Source: Chlorocebus sabaeus
Taxonomy: Eukaryota; Chordata; Mammalia; Primates; Cercopithecidae
DNA: 64,000 bases
NCBI RefSeq assembly: GCF_047675955.1
Contig: NC_132923.1
Coordinates: forward strand, 90,269,137-90,333,136
Reading direction: 5' to 3'
The number at the start of each line of letters is the position of its first letter. Within the stretch, counting starts at the first letter, position 1. Positions 23,436 to 34,853 of the stretch are shown piece after piece. The notes under the pieces were generated by a model. That model was given only the letters and a program-made list of their open reading frames with translations, was not told the DNA's origin and searched no databases. The translations under genes were made by a program, and so were the position numbers.

Positions 23436-25361
23436 ATGCTGCCTGGCCTACATAAGCAGCATGTGTGTGTGTGTGAGTAATGTCACTACTAGGAGTAGTC
23501 ATGTGGCCTCTAACTCTAATACTGCTCCGGCTGCTACTTTAAAGATGTAAGTGTTCTGGGGTCAGTCTCCCCAGGCACCCCCTCATTGCCTCCTCTGTCT
23601 CACATTTCTTGGTCTTGGCCACTTCCTTAGAGTGCCCATGACACTTCCTTTCAGCGTCCCTCAGTTCCTGATCATTTTCTGCATTCTCCATTTGTTGTGG
23701 AATGCTCAGCTAGCTGATGCCCGAGAAGGGTCGGTAATTACACTCCTCTGCTTGCTCTCACCACTATTTCTTCTCAAGAAAGCTCTTTTGGCTGAGGGAA
23801 ATCGCTCTTAAAGGTTGGGGAGACCTTGAAAAGAATTCTGAAGTGCTTGGGAGAGGAGTGTGAGCTAAGTTTGCAGAGCTGAGCTAGCCAGCAAAGTCAG
23901 GTTCTTAGTGGGGAGAGGATCGTCTCTAGTTTCACGCACAGATATGAAAGCTGATGAGTTCTCTGCAGGCTCTTCAAAATTTGGAGTACAGATCTGGTTC
24001 CTTTGGGGACAGTGTGGCTCGTAAGACTGTGGAGAAGTCACACAGTTCTTTCAGAAGGTGGGCCTCGAGGTCACCTTCCGGGGCAGAATGGTGGATGGGT
24101 ACTTGCATGTCAGGAATGTCCGTGCTGTAGTAGTCCTTCTAGGAAGCCTCCCCAACCCCTCCTCATCTGCTCTGTCAGTTCTCTGTACCTCTCCCCTGCA
24201 GGAACCAGGATGATTCTTGGATCTGTATCCTTAACACTTAACATCCTTTCAGTTCCATCAGTGCTTGTTCACTAATAGGTTTTACAAAGAAATGAAATAT
24301 GCATTCCTATTTTAATGGAGAAAACAAGATAAACATATGCCTAGGAATGGAGACATTGTCATCGATGACGATGAGACTGCTCGTGAGCTAATGTTATCCC
24401 TCTTCCCATGTGCTCTGTGCCCCTGCCAGCCAGAGCGATCACCAGTGGCCCCCACTGACCCTCTGTCCCTCCTCCAGGAGGGCCTCAGCCTGACCAGCCC
24501 TTCCTTGGTCTGGGACACTCTCTCCCAGGCCCCAGCCTGACCAGCCCACTCATCCCTCAGGTATTGAGGCTTAGCTGTCTCTTCCTCTAGTTACCCAACT
24601 GGGTTAGCTTCCTCTCGCCTGCTGCACAGCACCTGGTGCCTCCCTGTCCCAGCACTTGTCCTACTGTGTTGAAATAGTTTTAAGTGTCAGCAGCAGATTT
24701 AAACGCCCATCAGGGAAGAGACTGGGTCTTCTCTTGTATTCTCATTGTCTAGCAGCAGATGATCAGTAGGTGTCCAATAAATAGAGTATTACTGAAGAGT
24801 AAGTCAGTGGCGCGTTCACTTCTAGTCTCGTATTCGATCCTCACAGCAGCCTTGTGACGTGGACAGCCCAGGCCTTCTGCTTACCTCATTTCATATACAA
24901 GGAAACTGATCCTCAGAGAAGCTAAGCAGCTTGCTGCAGTTCGTGCAGTGGAGGAGAGCCGTAGCTCTCAGGCTCCAATGTTCAGCACATTTTTTCATTT
25001 GTTTTTATAAAATATTTACTTTTAAGAAGTAGCATTTTTTAAAAAATAACATTGGTTGTTTTGAATGATTGTGAAATTAGTATCTTCAAGGCACCATTAT
25101 TCCTAAAATGTTTCTTTCATCACTGAATGTTGAATTTTAATACAGAGAAATCCAGACACATTTTTAAAAACTAAAATCAGATACCAAATTCCAATATGTG
25201 TTAGAGAAAGATTATGGTATACTTTATTTAAAAATAAAATGTGAGTTAAACAAGAATAGCATAAAAAATAAATTTCACTGTATACAAGTTAGAGAATATT
25301 GCAAATATAAAGAAGAATTTTAAAATCACCCCATCACATAGAGAAAACTATTATGTATTAG

Positions 25362-25565
25362 AAATGGCCTGGACTTGAAAGAGCAGCATTGAGTTTGAAT
25401 CCCAGTTAAACCACTAACTAGATGTTTGGCATTGGGTAGGTTATTTAATCTACCAGCTGCCTGCTCTGAGCTTTTCTTACCTGAAATATGGCAAAAATAT
25501 TTACCTTTTGAGATTATGATAAGAATTAGAGATAATGTGTACAAAATATCCACATAGTTGGTGCT
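25362..25565 (+). repeat. MIR, degraded
   Basis: MIR-like order of motifs ('gagtttgaatcccagtta', 'ggttatttaatct') with many changes. Confidence 0.6.
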
Positions 25566-25711
25566 TTTTAAAATTTTATGTGTATTAGCAGTTTTATGTA
25601 TTTCTGTCTAGTCTTTCTACTCTATTGGGTTCATATATATGCATACATACCTGTGCATATGCATATGTTTTTGGAAACATATTTATATGAAGTATATCTT
25701 TGGGTATTTTT

Positions 25712-25721
25712 GTCGTCGTCG

Positions 25722-25754
<33 letters not shown>

Positions 25755-26028
25755 GAGACAGAGTTTCGCTCTTGTTGCCCAGGCTGGAGTGCAAAGGCGC
25801 GATCTCGGTTCACCTCAACCTCCGCCTCCTGGGTTCAAGTGATTCTCCTGCCTCAGCCTCCCGAGTAGCTGGGATTACAGGCATGCACCACCACACCTGG
25901 CTAATTTTATACTTTTAGTAGAGACGGGGTTTCTCCATGTTGGTCAGGCTGGCCACAACCTCAGGTGATCCGCCCGCCTCGGCCTCCCAAAGTGCTGGGA
26001 TTATAGGTGTGAGCCACCGCACCCGGCC
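25712..26028 (-). repeat. Alu with GTC/GTT repeat tail
   Basis: Antisense Alu (25752-26028) whose tail has become a GTC then GTT trinucleotide array of about 40 nt (25712-25751). Confidence 0.92.
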
Positions 26029-26450
26029 ATCATTGGGTCTTTACAACAACCTGTGAGATAGACAGGGCGGGTGTGTTTTTAAACCTATTTGATAGATGAG
26101 GAAACTGAGACTCTAAGAGGCACAGTAACTTGGCCTTGGTTCTGTTGTAATATCTGAACCAGGGCTTCTGCCTTGCTCGCCTGATGCCAAGCCTGTGCGC
26201 CTTCCCTGTCAGCAAGCAGCCTGCTGCTGCTTCAGTTCCACTTCCACCTCCACTAATAGACACGTGGTGGACCGCTGAGCCATTCCCAAGAGGAAGGCAA
26301 GGGCTGGAGGCAGCGGAAGTGCTGGGAGCCTCCAGACCAGCTGGGATCTGCCTGAAAACTGAAAAGTGCTCACTTCCTCCTCTATCATAACGGACACATT
26401 GCTCAATCCTGTAGCAAGAACCAGGCTTCTGTTTAGAAAGTGAAGGACCT

Positions 26451-26756
26451 GGCCGGGTGTGGTGGCTCACGTCTGTATTCCCAGCACTTTGGGAGGCCAA
26501 GGCGGGTGGATCACCTGAGGTCAGGAGTTCAAGACCAGCCTGGGCAACATGGCGAAACCCCATCTCTACTAAAAAATGCAAAAAATTAGACAGGCGTGGT
26601 GGCACGCGCCTGTAGTCCCAGCTACTCGGGAGGCTGAGGCAGGAGAATCGCTTGAACCTGGGAGGTGGAGGTTGCAGTAAGTCAAAATCGTGCCACTGCA
26701 CTCCAGCCTGGATGACAGAGCAAGATTCTATCTCAAAGAAAAGAAAAGAAAAGAAA
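26451..26756 (+). repeat. Alu with 16-bp target-site duplication
   Basis: Sense Alu with an AAAAG-repeat tail; perfect duplication agaaagtgaaggacct at 26435-26450 and 26757-26772. Confidence 0.96.
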
Positions 26757-28265
26757 AGAAAGTGAAGGACCTTTTGTGTCCTAGACCCTTTTTTGAAAGG
26801 GGGTTTATCCAGGAATTAGTAGAATTCCTGAACTGGATTCATAAAACTAAGTAGCCTTACTCTGCATTGTCTACAGGGCAAAGTTGTACCCATGTTTCTT
26901 TCAGGATGTGCACTTGGTACCTAAAGGGCCAGTGTGACATACCCCGCACCTAACAGTATGCACGTCATTTCATATCATTTCCATTTCAGCGCAATTTCTG
27001 ATGGCTGCTATGTGTCTGACACTGTGCCATGATCTGTAGGAGAAACAAGTGGACAGGGGACAATCTCGGCCTTTAGGAACACAGGGGAGCACTGAAGACC
27101 AAATAAAATCAGTGCCCTCATGGAGCTTCTCGCAGGGTGTTTGGGAGCAGAGGATGGAGCACCAACTACTAGTTCTGCTCAGTAACACCCTCCATTTGCA
27201 TAGCGCCTAACAGACTTCCAAAGTCTTTGTAGAAACCTTAACTCATCTGGGGTTATCAGGGAGCTGCAAAAGGGTGGGGACTATTGAGCCGGGTTTTGAT
27301 GACCAAGAAGAATTCCTAGGCCAAGGGAAGCAGGTGAGCCGAGGTGCAGCTTTACTGTGGGGGGGTCCCACTCCCTGAGGCAGCATTTATCCTGTGAGTG
27401 TGTGCCTGATGAATTAAGGCCCCACAAACCTGCTAGTGGACTCTGTGATGAAAACAGTGTGTGGCCAGGCTCCACATGGGCAACTAGCAACCCTTTGGTG
27501 AGATTATGACACCTCTCTCTTCCCTCTTTGTAACCAGGGAAACTAAGCATGTTTCTTTCACTTCACCCATCTTCCTACATTTTTTCCTTCCTAGTTTCAG
27601 AAACAACTCTCCAAGTTCCGTTTCCAAGGAAGGTCTTAACCATTTGTCCCTTCTGGCGTACCCTCTTTCATTGAAATCCATGCAGAATATACCAGGTACT
27701 CTATCTTTGTGTGTGTGTGAAGCCATAAAATCTAATATTACGTGTGTGGCAGTGCTCTGAGGTATGCTTCTCGCACAAGAGGCTCCCTCAGCCCTGCTGT
27801 GGTAAAGACCAAGTATAAATTGTTGCTAACAGGGTTTTCTCATTAAAGTCATGTGCCTGAGTGTCCCCTGTGAATTATAATGCCTCCAGTCCTCTTGCTG
27901 CTCCTCTGCTCTGCCTGCCTTTCGGCTGTTTTGCTTGTCCTGGGGCCCTCCATCAGAGTGTAGACAGGGGAAGGAGAAAGAGCTGAAACCCAAATCTGTT
28001 TCCTCTGCACTGGGCCTGCGGTGCTGATGAGAAAATAGATGCGGACACGGGTTGCCTCTGGACTGCACTCAAGGTCAGGGCAAGAGAGAGAGACGGTGGT
28101 TCCTCCTTCTCAGCCTGCTGCCCCAATGGCCAGCACCCCCTCCCTGAGCTCCTGAAGATAAGTGACCCTGCGTTTTATTTCTGCTGAATTTCCCACTGTG
28201 TCATACATTTGGGCAGCTTTTTTCCTTTTAATTTACCTTGGTGAGGGTGGGTGGTGAGGTGCTGA

Positions 28266-28573
28266 TTTTTTTTTTTTTTTTTTTTTTTTGAGACAGAATC
28301 TCGCTCTGTCACCCAGGCTGGGGTGCAATGGCGTGATCTTGGCTCACTGCAACCTCCGTGTCCCAGGTTCAAGTGATTCTCCTGCCTCAGCCTCCCAAGT
28401 AGCTGGCACTGTACAGGCACCCGCCACCACGCCTGGCTAATTTTTGTATTTTTAGTAGAGACAGGGTTTCACCATGTTGGCCAGGATGGTTTCGAAGTTC
28501 TGACCTCAAGTGATCTGCCCGCATTGGCCTCCCAAAGTGCTGGGATTACAGGCGTGAGCCACGGTGCCCAGCC
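28266..28573 (-). repeat. Alu
   Basis: Full antisense Alu with a 24-nt pure T-tract. Confidence 0.94.
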
Positions 28574-30222
28574 AGATGTTTAATTCTTTGAATTCATAGG
28601 GTGTTGCCATCCCCAGATATATCTTGTGTTTGAAGCTCTTGGCTACGGTTATATTTTGAGATCCTCTGTGGATTTCTTTTATCCATGTGTTTATCTGTTC
28701 CCCATTCTAAACTATAATTAAAAATGTGCTGTCATCAGATCCCCAAAATGGATGGAAGAATGCGCCTAAATTGAGCTATCAGACACTTGGCTGCGTAACC
28801 GTGCTATCTGGATTGTGGTGTTGAAAGTGCCGTCCTGTGTGCTTTCTCCTGATGGCTGGCATGTACTTGCCTCTGAGAACAGTGTATGGACCTGGCTGGG
28901 CACTAACCAGTCTTCCTAGCACACTTGCTCTTTCTCTGGTCATATGCCGCCGGATCCTCTGAGAAGAGAGTGGGCCTTTCCCCTCAATGGGCAAAGAGCC
29001 AGCTTCCATTTTAAAAGCTCTCAGAAAAAAAAAAGAAGGGGAAAAAAAAAAAAAACCAACACCAACAACCGAGAGCCTGTTGTTTATTGAAGGTTGGTCT
29101 AAAAGTCTCTCACGTCGTATACCCCATCAGCACTCGAGTGCCTCTATTTTAGAAGGATGTAAAGGTTTAATCACCCTGGTGGGGATTTAGACCCAGAGAC
29201 TTCAGAGAAATCTTATTATTTCTAACTGCAGGCAAAGAGTATTAAGGCTCCACTCTGGATCAGGGGCATGACATGTTCTATAAGTAATTTATCTTTAACA
29301 GGGAAAGGACCATACTAGAGTGTCTTAGAAGCAGGACTGTGATTGGGTACTGGTTCACTGTTCCTCCTTTTCTCTTTCCCATCTCAGTGTCCTGCTTCTT
29401 CTTTCCATCTGACCTGTTTCTGCCCAATCTGCGCAGTGTCTGAATGCCTGCCTGACAAATCCTCCCTTTAAGATGGGGAGCCAGGTGCTTGCCAATGAGA
29501 GATAATAAGGTTTTTTGCAATAAGTGACCTCATCCAGCAGCCTGGCACAGACCTGTCAACTGCCGACTTCTGAATAGGCCTGACCTGCAGCCCTTCTGGT
29601 GGAGGAGCTGTGGGAGGAGAGGATGCCATAGGCTCCATAGGCACTCAAGTCCGTGCTCTTGGACATGAAGTAATTTGGGGCCATTTTGAACCCCAGCCCT
29701 ATTGCTACCTTCACAGAGGCTGTCTCCACTCCAGGCCATTTGTGCCCTGTGCGCATCCATAGCGATGTTGCTGAGTCTGTGGCTCATCTGCATGGACCCC
29801 TGCTCCCAACCCCCTTCTTGCCTAGCTCCCTCGGTTTTGCCTTTCTGATGCTGAGGCTGGAGGATGTCACAGGTCATGTTCTGCCTATGGAGTCATTGTT
29901 CTGTTTGGAGAATATGGTTTGACCGGTGGCAGATCTAAATCCATGCGCTAATGAGCTTGGTTAAAGCAGGCTTCCGCTGGCTTCTTTTAATCTAGCCTGC
30001 CTGTCTGAGCTCTTTTCCACCGTTAATGATCTCCCATAATGGCTTTGCCTTTAGTTTTTCCTCCTAGGTCAAAACAAATCAATAGTCTTCACAGATATTT
30101 AAAAACCATCAGTGTAAGCCTCCTGGGTCCTCCCCCCACTACCTTTTTTTTTTTCCTTCTGGGTGAATTTACAGCTTGATCAGTACAGTGATGTTTCCCT
30201 TCCTTCTTCTCATATCTCCCAG

Positions 30223-30324
30223 AGATGGGCAGCAGCGAACCCCTTCCCATCGCAGATGGTGACAGGAGGAGGAAGAAGAAGCGGAGGGCCCGGGCCACTG
30301 ACTCCTTGCCAGGAAAGTTTGAAG
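30223..30324 (+). CDS. MKNK1: MKNK1 first translated exon (residues 1-33)
   Basis: After two bases that complete Glu with exon 2, the ATG at 30225 opens MGSSEPLPIAD and the basic cluster RRRKKKRRAR, the known importin-alpha/eIF4G-binding region. The mouse protein, as I recall it, also starts at this Met. The donor gaag|gttggt is weak at +3 to +5. Confidence 0.92.
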
Positions 30325-31339
30325 GTTGGTCACACAACTCCCCTATATCTGGGCCTGCAGCTCCCCAAGTATGGGAGGAGCATTCCGGGAGCCACAGATC
30401 CAGATTACAGAATGTGTCAAGTTATAGCCGGCTGGTGGTTATCTGTGTGGTAGGGAGATAAGATGGGGATGAGGGAGTTTACACAGGGCATTACAGAAAG
30501 AGAGCGGGGATGGAAAAAGCTCTCAGATGATGCACTGGCCTCCTGTGAATGGCTCAGGTACTGCTTCCTTTTCAGGGAACAGGAAGACCTATCTATCAGT
30601 GACATTGCCTGGGGTCTTCCACCCTTTTTTCAGGTGTGATTCTTCCCTCAGCTATTCCTGGAGGGGCTGCTGAGAGATAGAACCATGTAAGAGGAAGAGA
30701 GAAATACCAAAGGCCATGGCCGCAAATGAAACTTGAGTCTCCTATAAGCAGAGAGTTTGTCTCTCAGATTGTAGCTACTTATGCTGTATGTGTTTGACTA
30801 CATTTTATAGAGTACATGTTGTGTTCCGTAGACACGATACTGGGTCATCAGACATTTTTTGACACTCTCTGTGTGCAAGGCACTAGGCTCAGTGTGGGTC
30901 CTGTTATCAATGGCCATGTGATGGGGTGATTGGATACTTGTGCAAAGCACCAAAAGCATCAGTAGCTACTCCTAGGAGTAACATGCCCCACTTCATCTGT
31001 TTTGTTTTCTTTCATTGTGAGGTCTGAAGTAGCTTCCCCTCATGGTCCCTCCTTCCAGCCTTCCAGACACACTAGTGAATTGGCTGTTCTGTAGAATAGT
31101 TCCAATAACAAGCACTTTATGGGTTGGGAATATGGGACCTCCAGTCACCCACCTATCCTGATATGTGTAAAGGGCTAATGCCAACGTGTCCATTGTGAGA
31201 AGCACGTCATTTAAAACACTTACAAATAACAGTGTGCCATCTGCTCTTATAAACAACTGAAAGACCAAACTATGATGGAACCAAGAAGGTACTTTCAGCA
31301 GGGTTTTTTTGTTTGCCTTTAACTCAAACAGCAGGGGTG

Positions 31340-31370
<31 letters not shown>

Positions 31371-32356
31371 GTCAGGGGATGGGGATCGGGGAGAGACAAA
31401 GATCCCAAGGGTTTTCAAATAGTTTCCTAATCAACAGCTCTTTTGCTCTTTCAGTTAACACGAGAGAGTACTTCCTGTTTTTTAAGGACAGTTTGTGCAA
31501 TGACAGGACTTCTCCTGACTGAAAGTGATAAAATCTAATTCCTGGGTGAAATGTCTTCAGCTCTGGCTGTGGTTTCAATGCTAGGTGCCTCAAGAGGAAA
31601 AGGCTGAAGAGTGGAGGCTGAGTGGGGTGAGGTCAGGCAGCTAGTGCTATGATGGAGATGTGGCGTCCTTTGGAAGCGGCTCAAAGAGCTGTGCCCTTTG
31701 TAAGCTTGGGCAGGTCATGTAGATGTTCCTTTAACCCAGATCTATTACTTTATTAGAACAGCTATGACTCAGTACCCTAAAAACCTCAAGGCATCCTTTG
31801 CATCCTACTTCTGTCTATTTCCTGTGGGTGACTTCTGGAGACTTCTCAGAAGCCTCCAATGACTTCCATTGTATGGGGTATAAAATAGAACAGTGTTTTA
31901 TTCTCCTTTGTATAGCCAGTGCTTACACAGAGCTTGGCACATAATAGGTGGTCAGTAAATGAGTACATGAATATTCATTCAAATCATACCCCTTCTCTGA
32001 GGATCCTCCAGATTCTCTGAACAAATTTTTTTTTTTTTTTTTTTTGAGATGGAGTCTCGCTCTGTCGCCAGGCTGGAGTGCAGTGGCGCTAACTTGGCTC
32101 ACTACAACCTCCACCTCTCAGCTTCAAGCGATTCTCCTGCCTCAGCCCCCCTAAGTAGCTGGGACTTTAGGCATGTGCCACTACACCCAGCTAATTTTTG
32201 TATTTTTAGTAGAGACAGGGTTTCACCACGTTGGCCTGGATGGTATCGATCTCGTCACCTCTTGATCCGCCCACCTTGGCCTCCCAAAGTGCTGGGATTA
32301 CAGGCGTGAGCCACCATGCCCAGCCTCTCTGAACGTATTTAACCCTTTCCTCCCTC

Positions 32357-32396
<40 letters not shown>

Positions 32397-34815
32397 GTAC
32401 CTTGTCCCTCTGTGATAGTGTTTACCAATGCCTGGTTTATTCTGGGGTCACCTGTGTATGTGTCTGTCTTCCCCACTGGACTGCAACCCTTAGAGGAGAG
32501 GGATCATAAATATATATATTTTAGAGATGGGGTCTTGCTGTGTTTGGCCAGATTGATTCTGACCTCCTGGCCTCAAGCAATCCTCCCGCCTTGCTCCCAA
32601 ATGCTCCTCCCAAAATGCTAAGATTACGGGTGTAAGCCCCTGCACCTGGCCTTTATTTTATTCCTTACTCTGTTATGCTGTCTGGCACATAGTAGATGTT
32701 CAGGAAATGTGTGCTGAATTGAGACCCTTTTGCTGACCTCATTTCTAAAATGAGGAACAGGATGCCTTGTACATGGTCTTGTTGTTGAGAAAATGGGTCC
32801 TGAGGTGGTTGGGAAAGCTACTTGTCTTCCTTGTCACTGAGTGCTAGAGTCATCAGGTGCCTGTGTCGTCTGATCAGGGAAGCTGAGCCACAGAAGTTCT
32901 TCCCATCTGAGCTTGCAGTAGGGTGACTCATCTTGTTATTCCTCTCATCCATTTCACCTCTAGATATGTACAAGCTGACCTCTGAATTGCTTGGAGAGGG
33001 AGCCTATGCCAAAGTTCAAGGTGCCGTGAGCCTACAGAATGGCAAAGAGTATGCCGTCAAAGTGAGTGTCTCAGCTAAATGCCAGGCTTTACTTTGCAAA
33101 TAGTCATTTCTAGCTCATCCTGAACCAAATAAATGTTATTTTCCATAAGAATGGGGGCTCTGAAGCTGTATTCACTGGATTCAAATCTTGGTTTCTCTAC
33201 TTACTTACTGTGTTACCTTGGGCAAGTTACTTAACCTCTGTGTCCTTCAGTTTTCTCATCTGTAAAATGGGTATAACACTAGAACCTGTGTAGAATTGTT
33301 GTGAGGATTAAATAAGTTAATACAGGTAAAGTGCTTAGCACAGTGCTTGGCTCATAGTAAGTTTCTCATTATTCTGACAAATGAAGTCAACTTCAGGGAG
33401 TGGATAACTAGATTTGGAATTAGAAGGCCTACCTGAATTTCTGTTTTGACAAACTGTAACTGTTTGACTTTGGGTAAGTCATCAAATGTCTGTAAGCCTC
33501 AGTTCTTACATCTCTAAATGATGATACCTTCCCTTCTGTCTCCTGAGGCAGTTATGAAGATGAAAATTAAAATATCCTGGGAGAGGTGGAAACACTTTAC
33601 ACGTCACAAAATGCTATACAAGTATTAGATGTTAGCATGATAGTGAGAATTAAAAACTAAGGTGACTGATTTGGTAACATCTGAATGTTATCTCAGAAAA
33701 AATAATGAAAAGAAAAACTAAAGTGACTGAGCGCTCAGTTTTAGGGCAGGAGAAGTGGCTTCTGGCCTCATTGCTGCCTTTAATTAGCTGCGAGGTCTTG
33801 GAGTGGCTCGTGTCACCCCTCTGTGCCTCCACTTGCCCTCCCCACATGGAAGAACAGCTGAATCTTGAGCAGTGGTTCTCAAAATGTGTGCCCTGGACCA
33901 GCCTCAGCATCACTTGGGAACTTGTTAGAAATAGAAGCTACCTGGCTCTACCTGAGAAGTACCAGCTCAGAAACAGGGGTGAGCCCAGCAATACACATGT
34001 TAACAAACTCCCCTAGTGACTCTGACACTCACTAACCCTTGAGGACTACTGATGTAGGAAGGGCAGCTGTGAACGCTACTGTGTATTAGAAGCCCTTAGA
34101 GTTCTAACAAAGCACACAGAGATCCAGGTTTCCAGATGTAGGATAGGGCCTGGATCTCTGTGGCTTGACCAGCTTCCCCATGTGAGTCTCATAGCCACCG
34201 AAGTTTGAGGACTACTCACCTAGAGAAAGGGTCTTTTTAAATCCAAGCTGATTTCAAATCACCCACCTGAGCCACCAGGTCAAGTGCCACCTCACACTGG
34301 CAATCCCAGCCCAATGGGATCCTGAAGGAAATGTTTTCTCTCCTTTGAACCAACTTTCCACAGTCCCAGCTGCGGGTTAGAAGGGTGAGCAAGTCTGCTA
34401 AGCCACGTTCCTTTCAGCTGGAGTATTGCTTCACATGGTAACAAGGGCACAATCTCAATTTTTTTTGGGAAACAGATCAGTATAAATTACAAGTGATTTT
34501 TAAAACATATGCCTACGTGTAAATAGAAAAATTAGGACAGGCGTGGTGGCTCACACCTGTAATCCCAGCACTTTGGGAGGCTGAGGCAGGCTGATCACCT
34601 GAGGTCAGGAGTTCAAGACCAGCCTGGCCAACATGGTGAAACCCATCTCTACTAAAAATACAAAACATTAGCTGGGCATGGTGCACGCCTGTAATCTCAG
34701 CTACTTGGGAGGCTGAGGCAGGAGAATCCCATGAACCCAGGAGGTAGAGGTTGCACAGTGAGCCAAGATCACACCACTGCATTCCAGCCTGGGCGACAGA
34801 GCAAGACTCTGTCTC

Positions 34816-34853
<38 letters not shown>

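Larger units (their letters stand above)
19643..30222 (+). other. MKNK1: MKNK1 intron 2
   Basis: About 10.6 kb. It contains Alus at 19889-20188(-), 20347-20556(+), 21486-21787(-), 25752-26028(-), 26451-26756(+) and 28266-28573(-), a young L1 3' end (23318-23435), MIRs (23113-23310, 25362-25565), an old hAT-like fossil split by an Alu (21275-21960), and locally repeated blocks near 20275 and 20920. The acceptor is tctcccag at 30222. Confidence 0.75.
30325..32963 (+). other. MKNK1: MKNK1 intron 3
   Basis: Contains a GT repeat (31336-31373), an L2/MIR-like remnant (about 31890-31980), an antisense Alu (32026-32324), a 34-nt poly-T (32360-32393) and an Alu monomer (32513-32651). No extra exon recognised. 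Confidence 0.75.

Noticed and set aside
26030..26701. 223-codon open frame on the minus strand
   Set aside because: Its ends lie in Alus and much of the protein is the familiar translated-Alu pattern (e.g. ...AQAGLELLTSGDPPA); no splice or promoter evidence.
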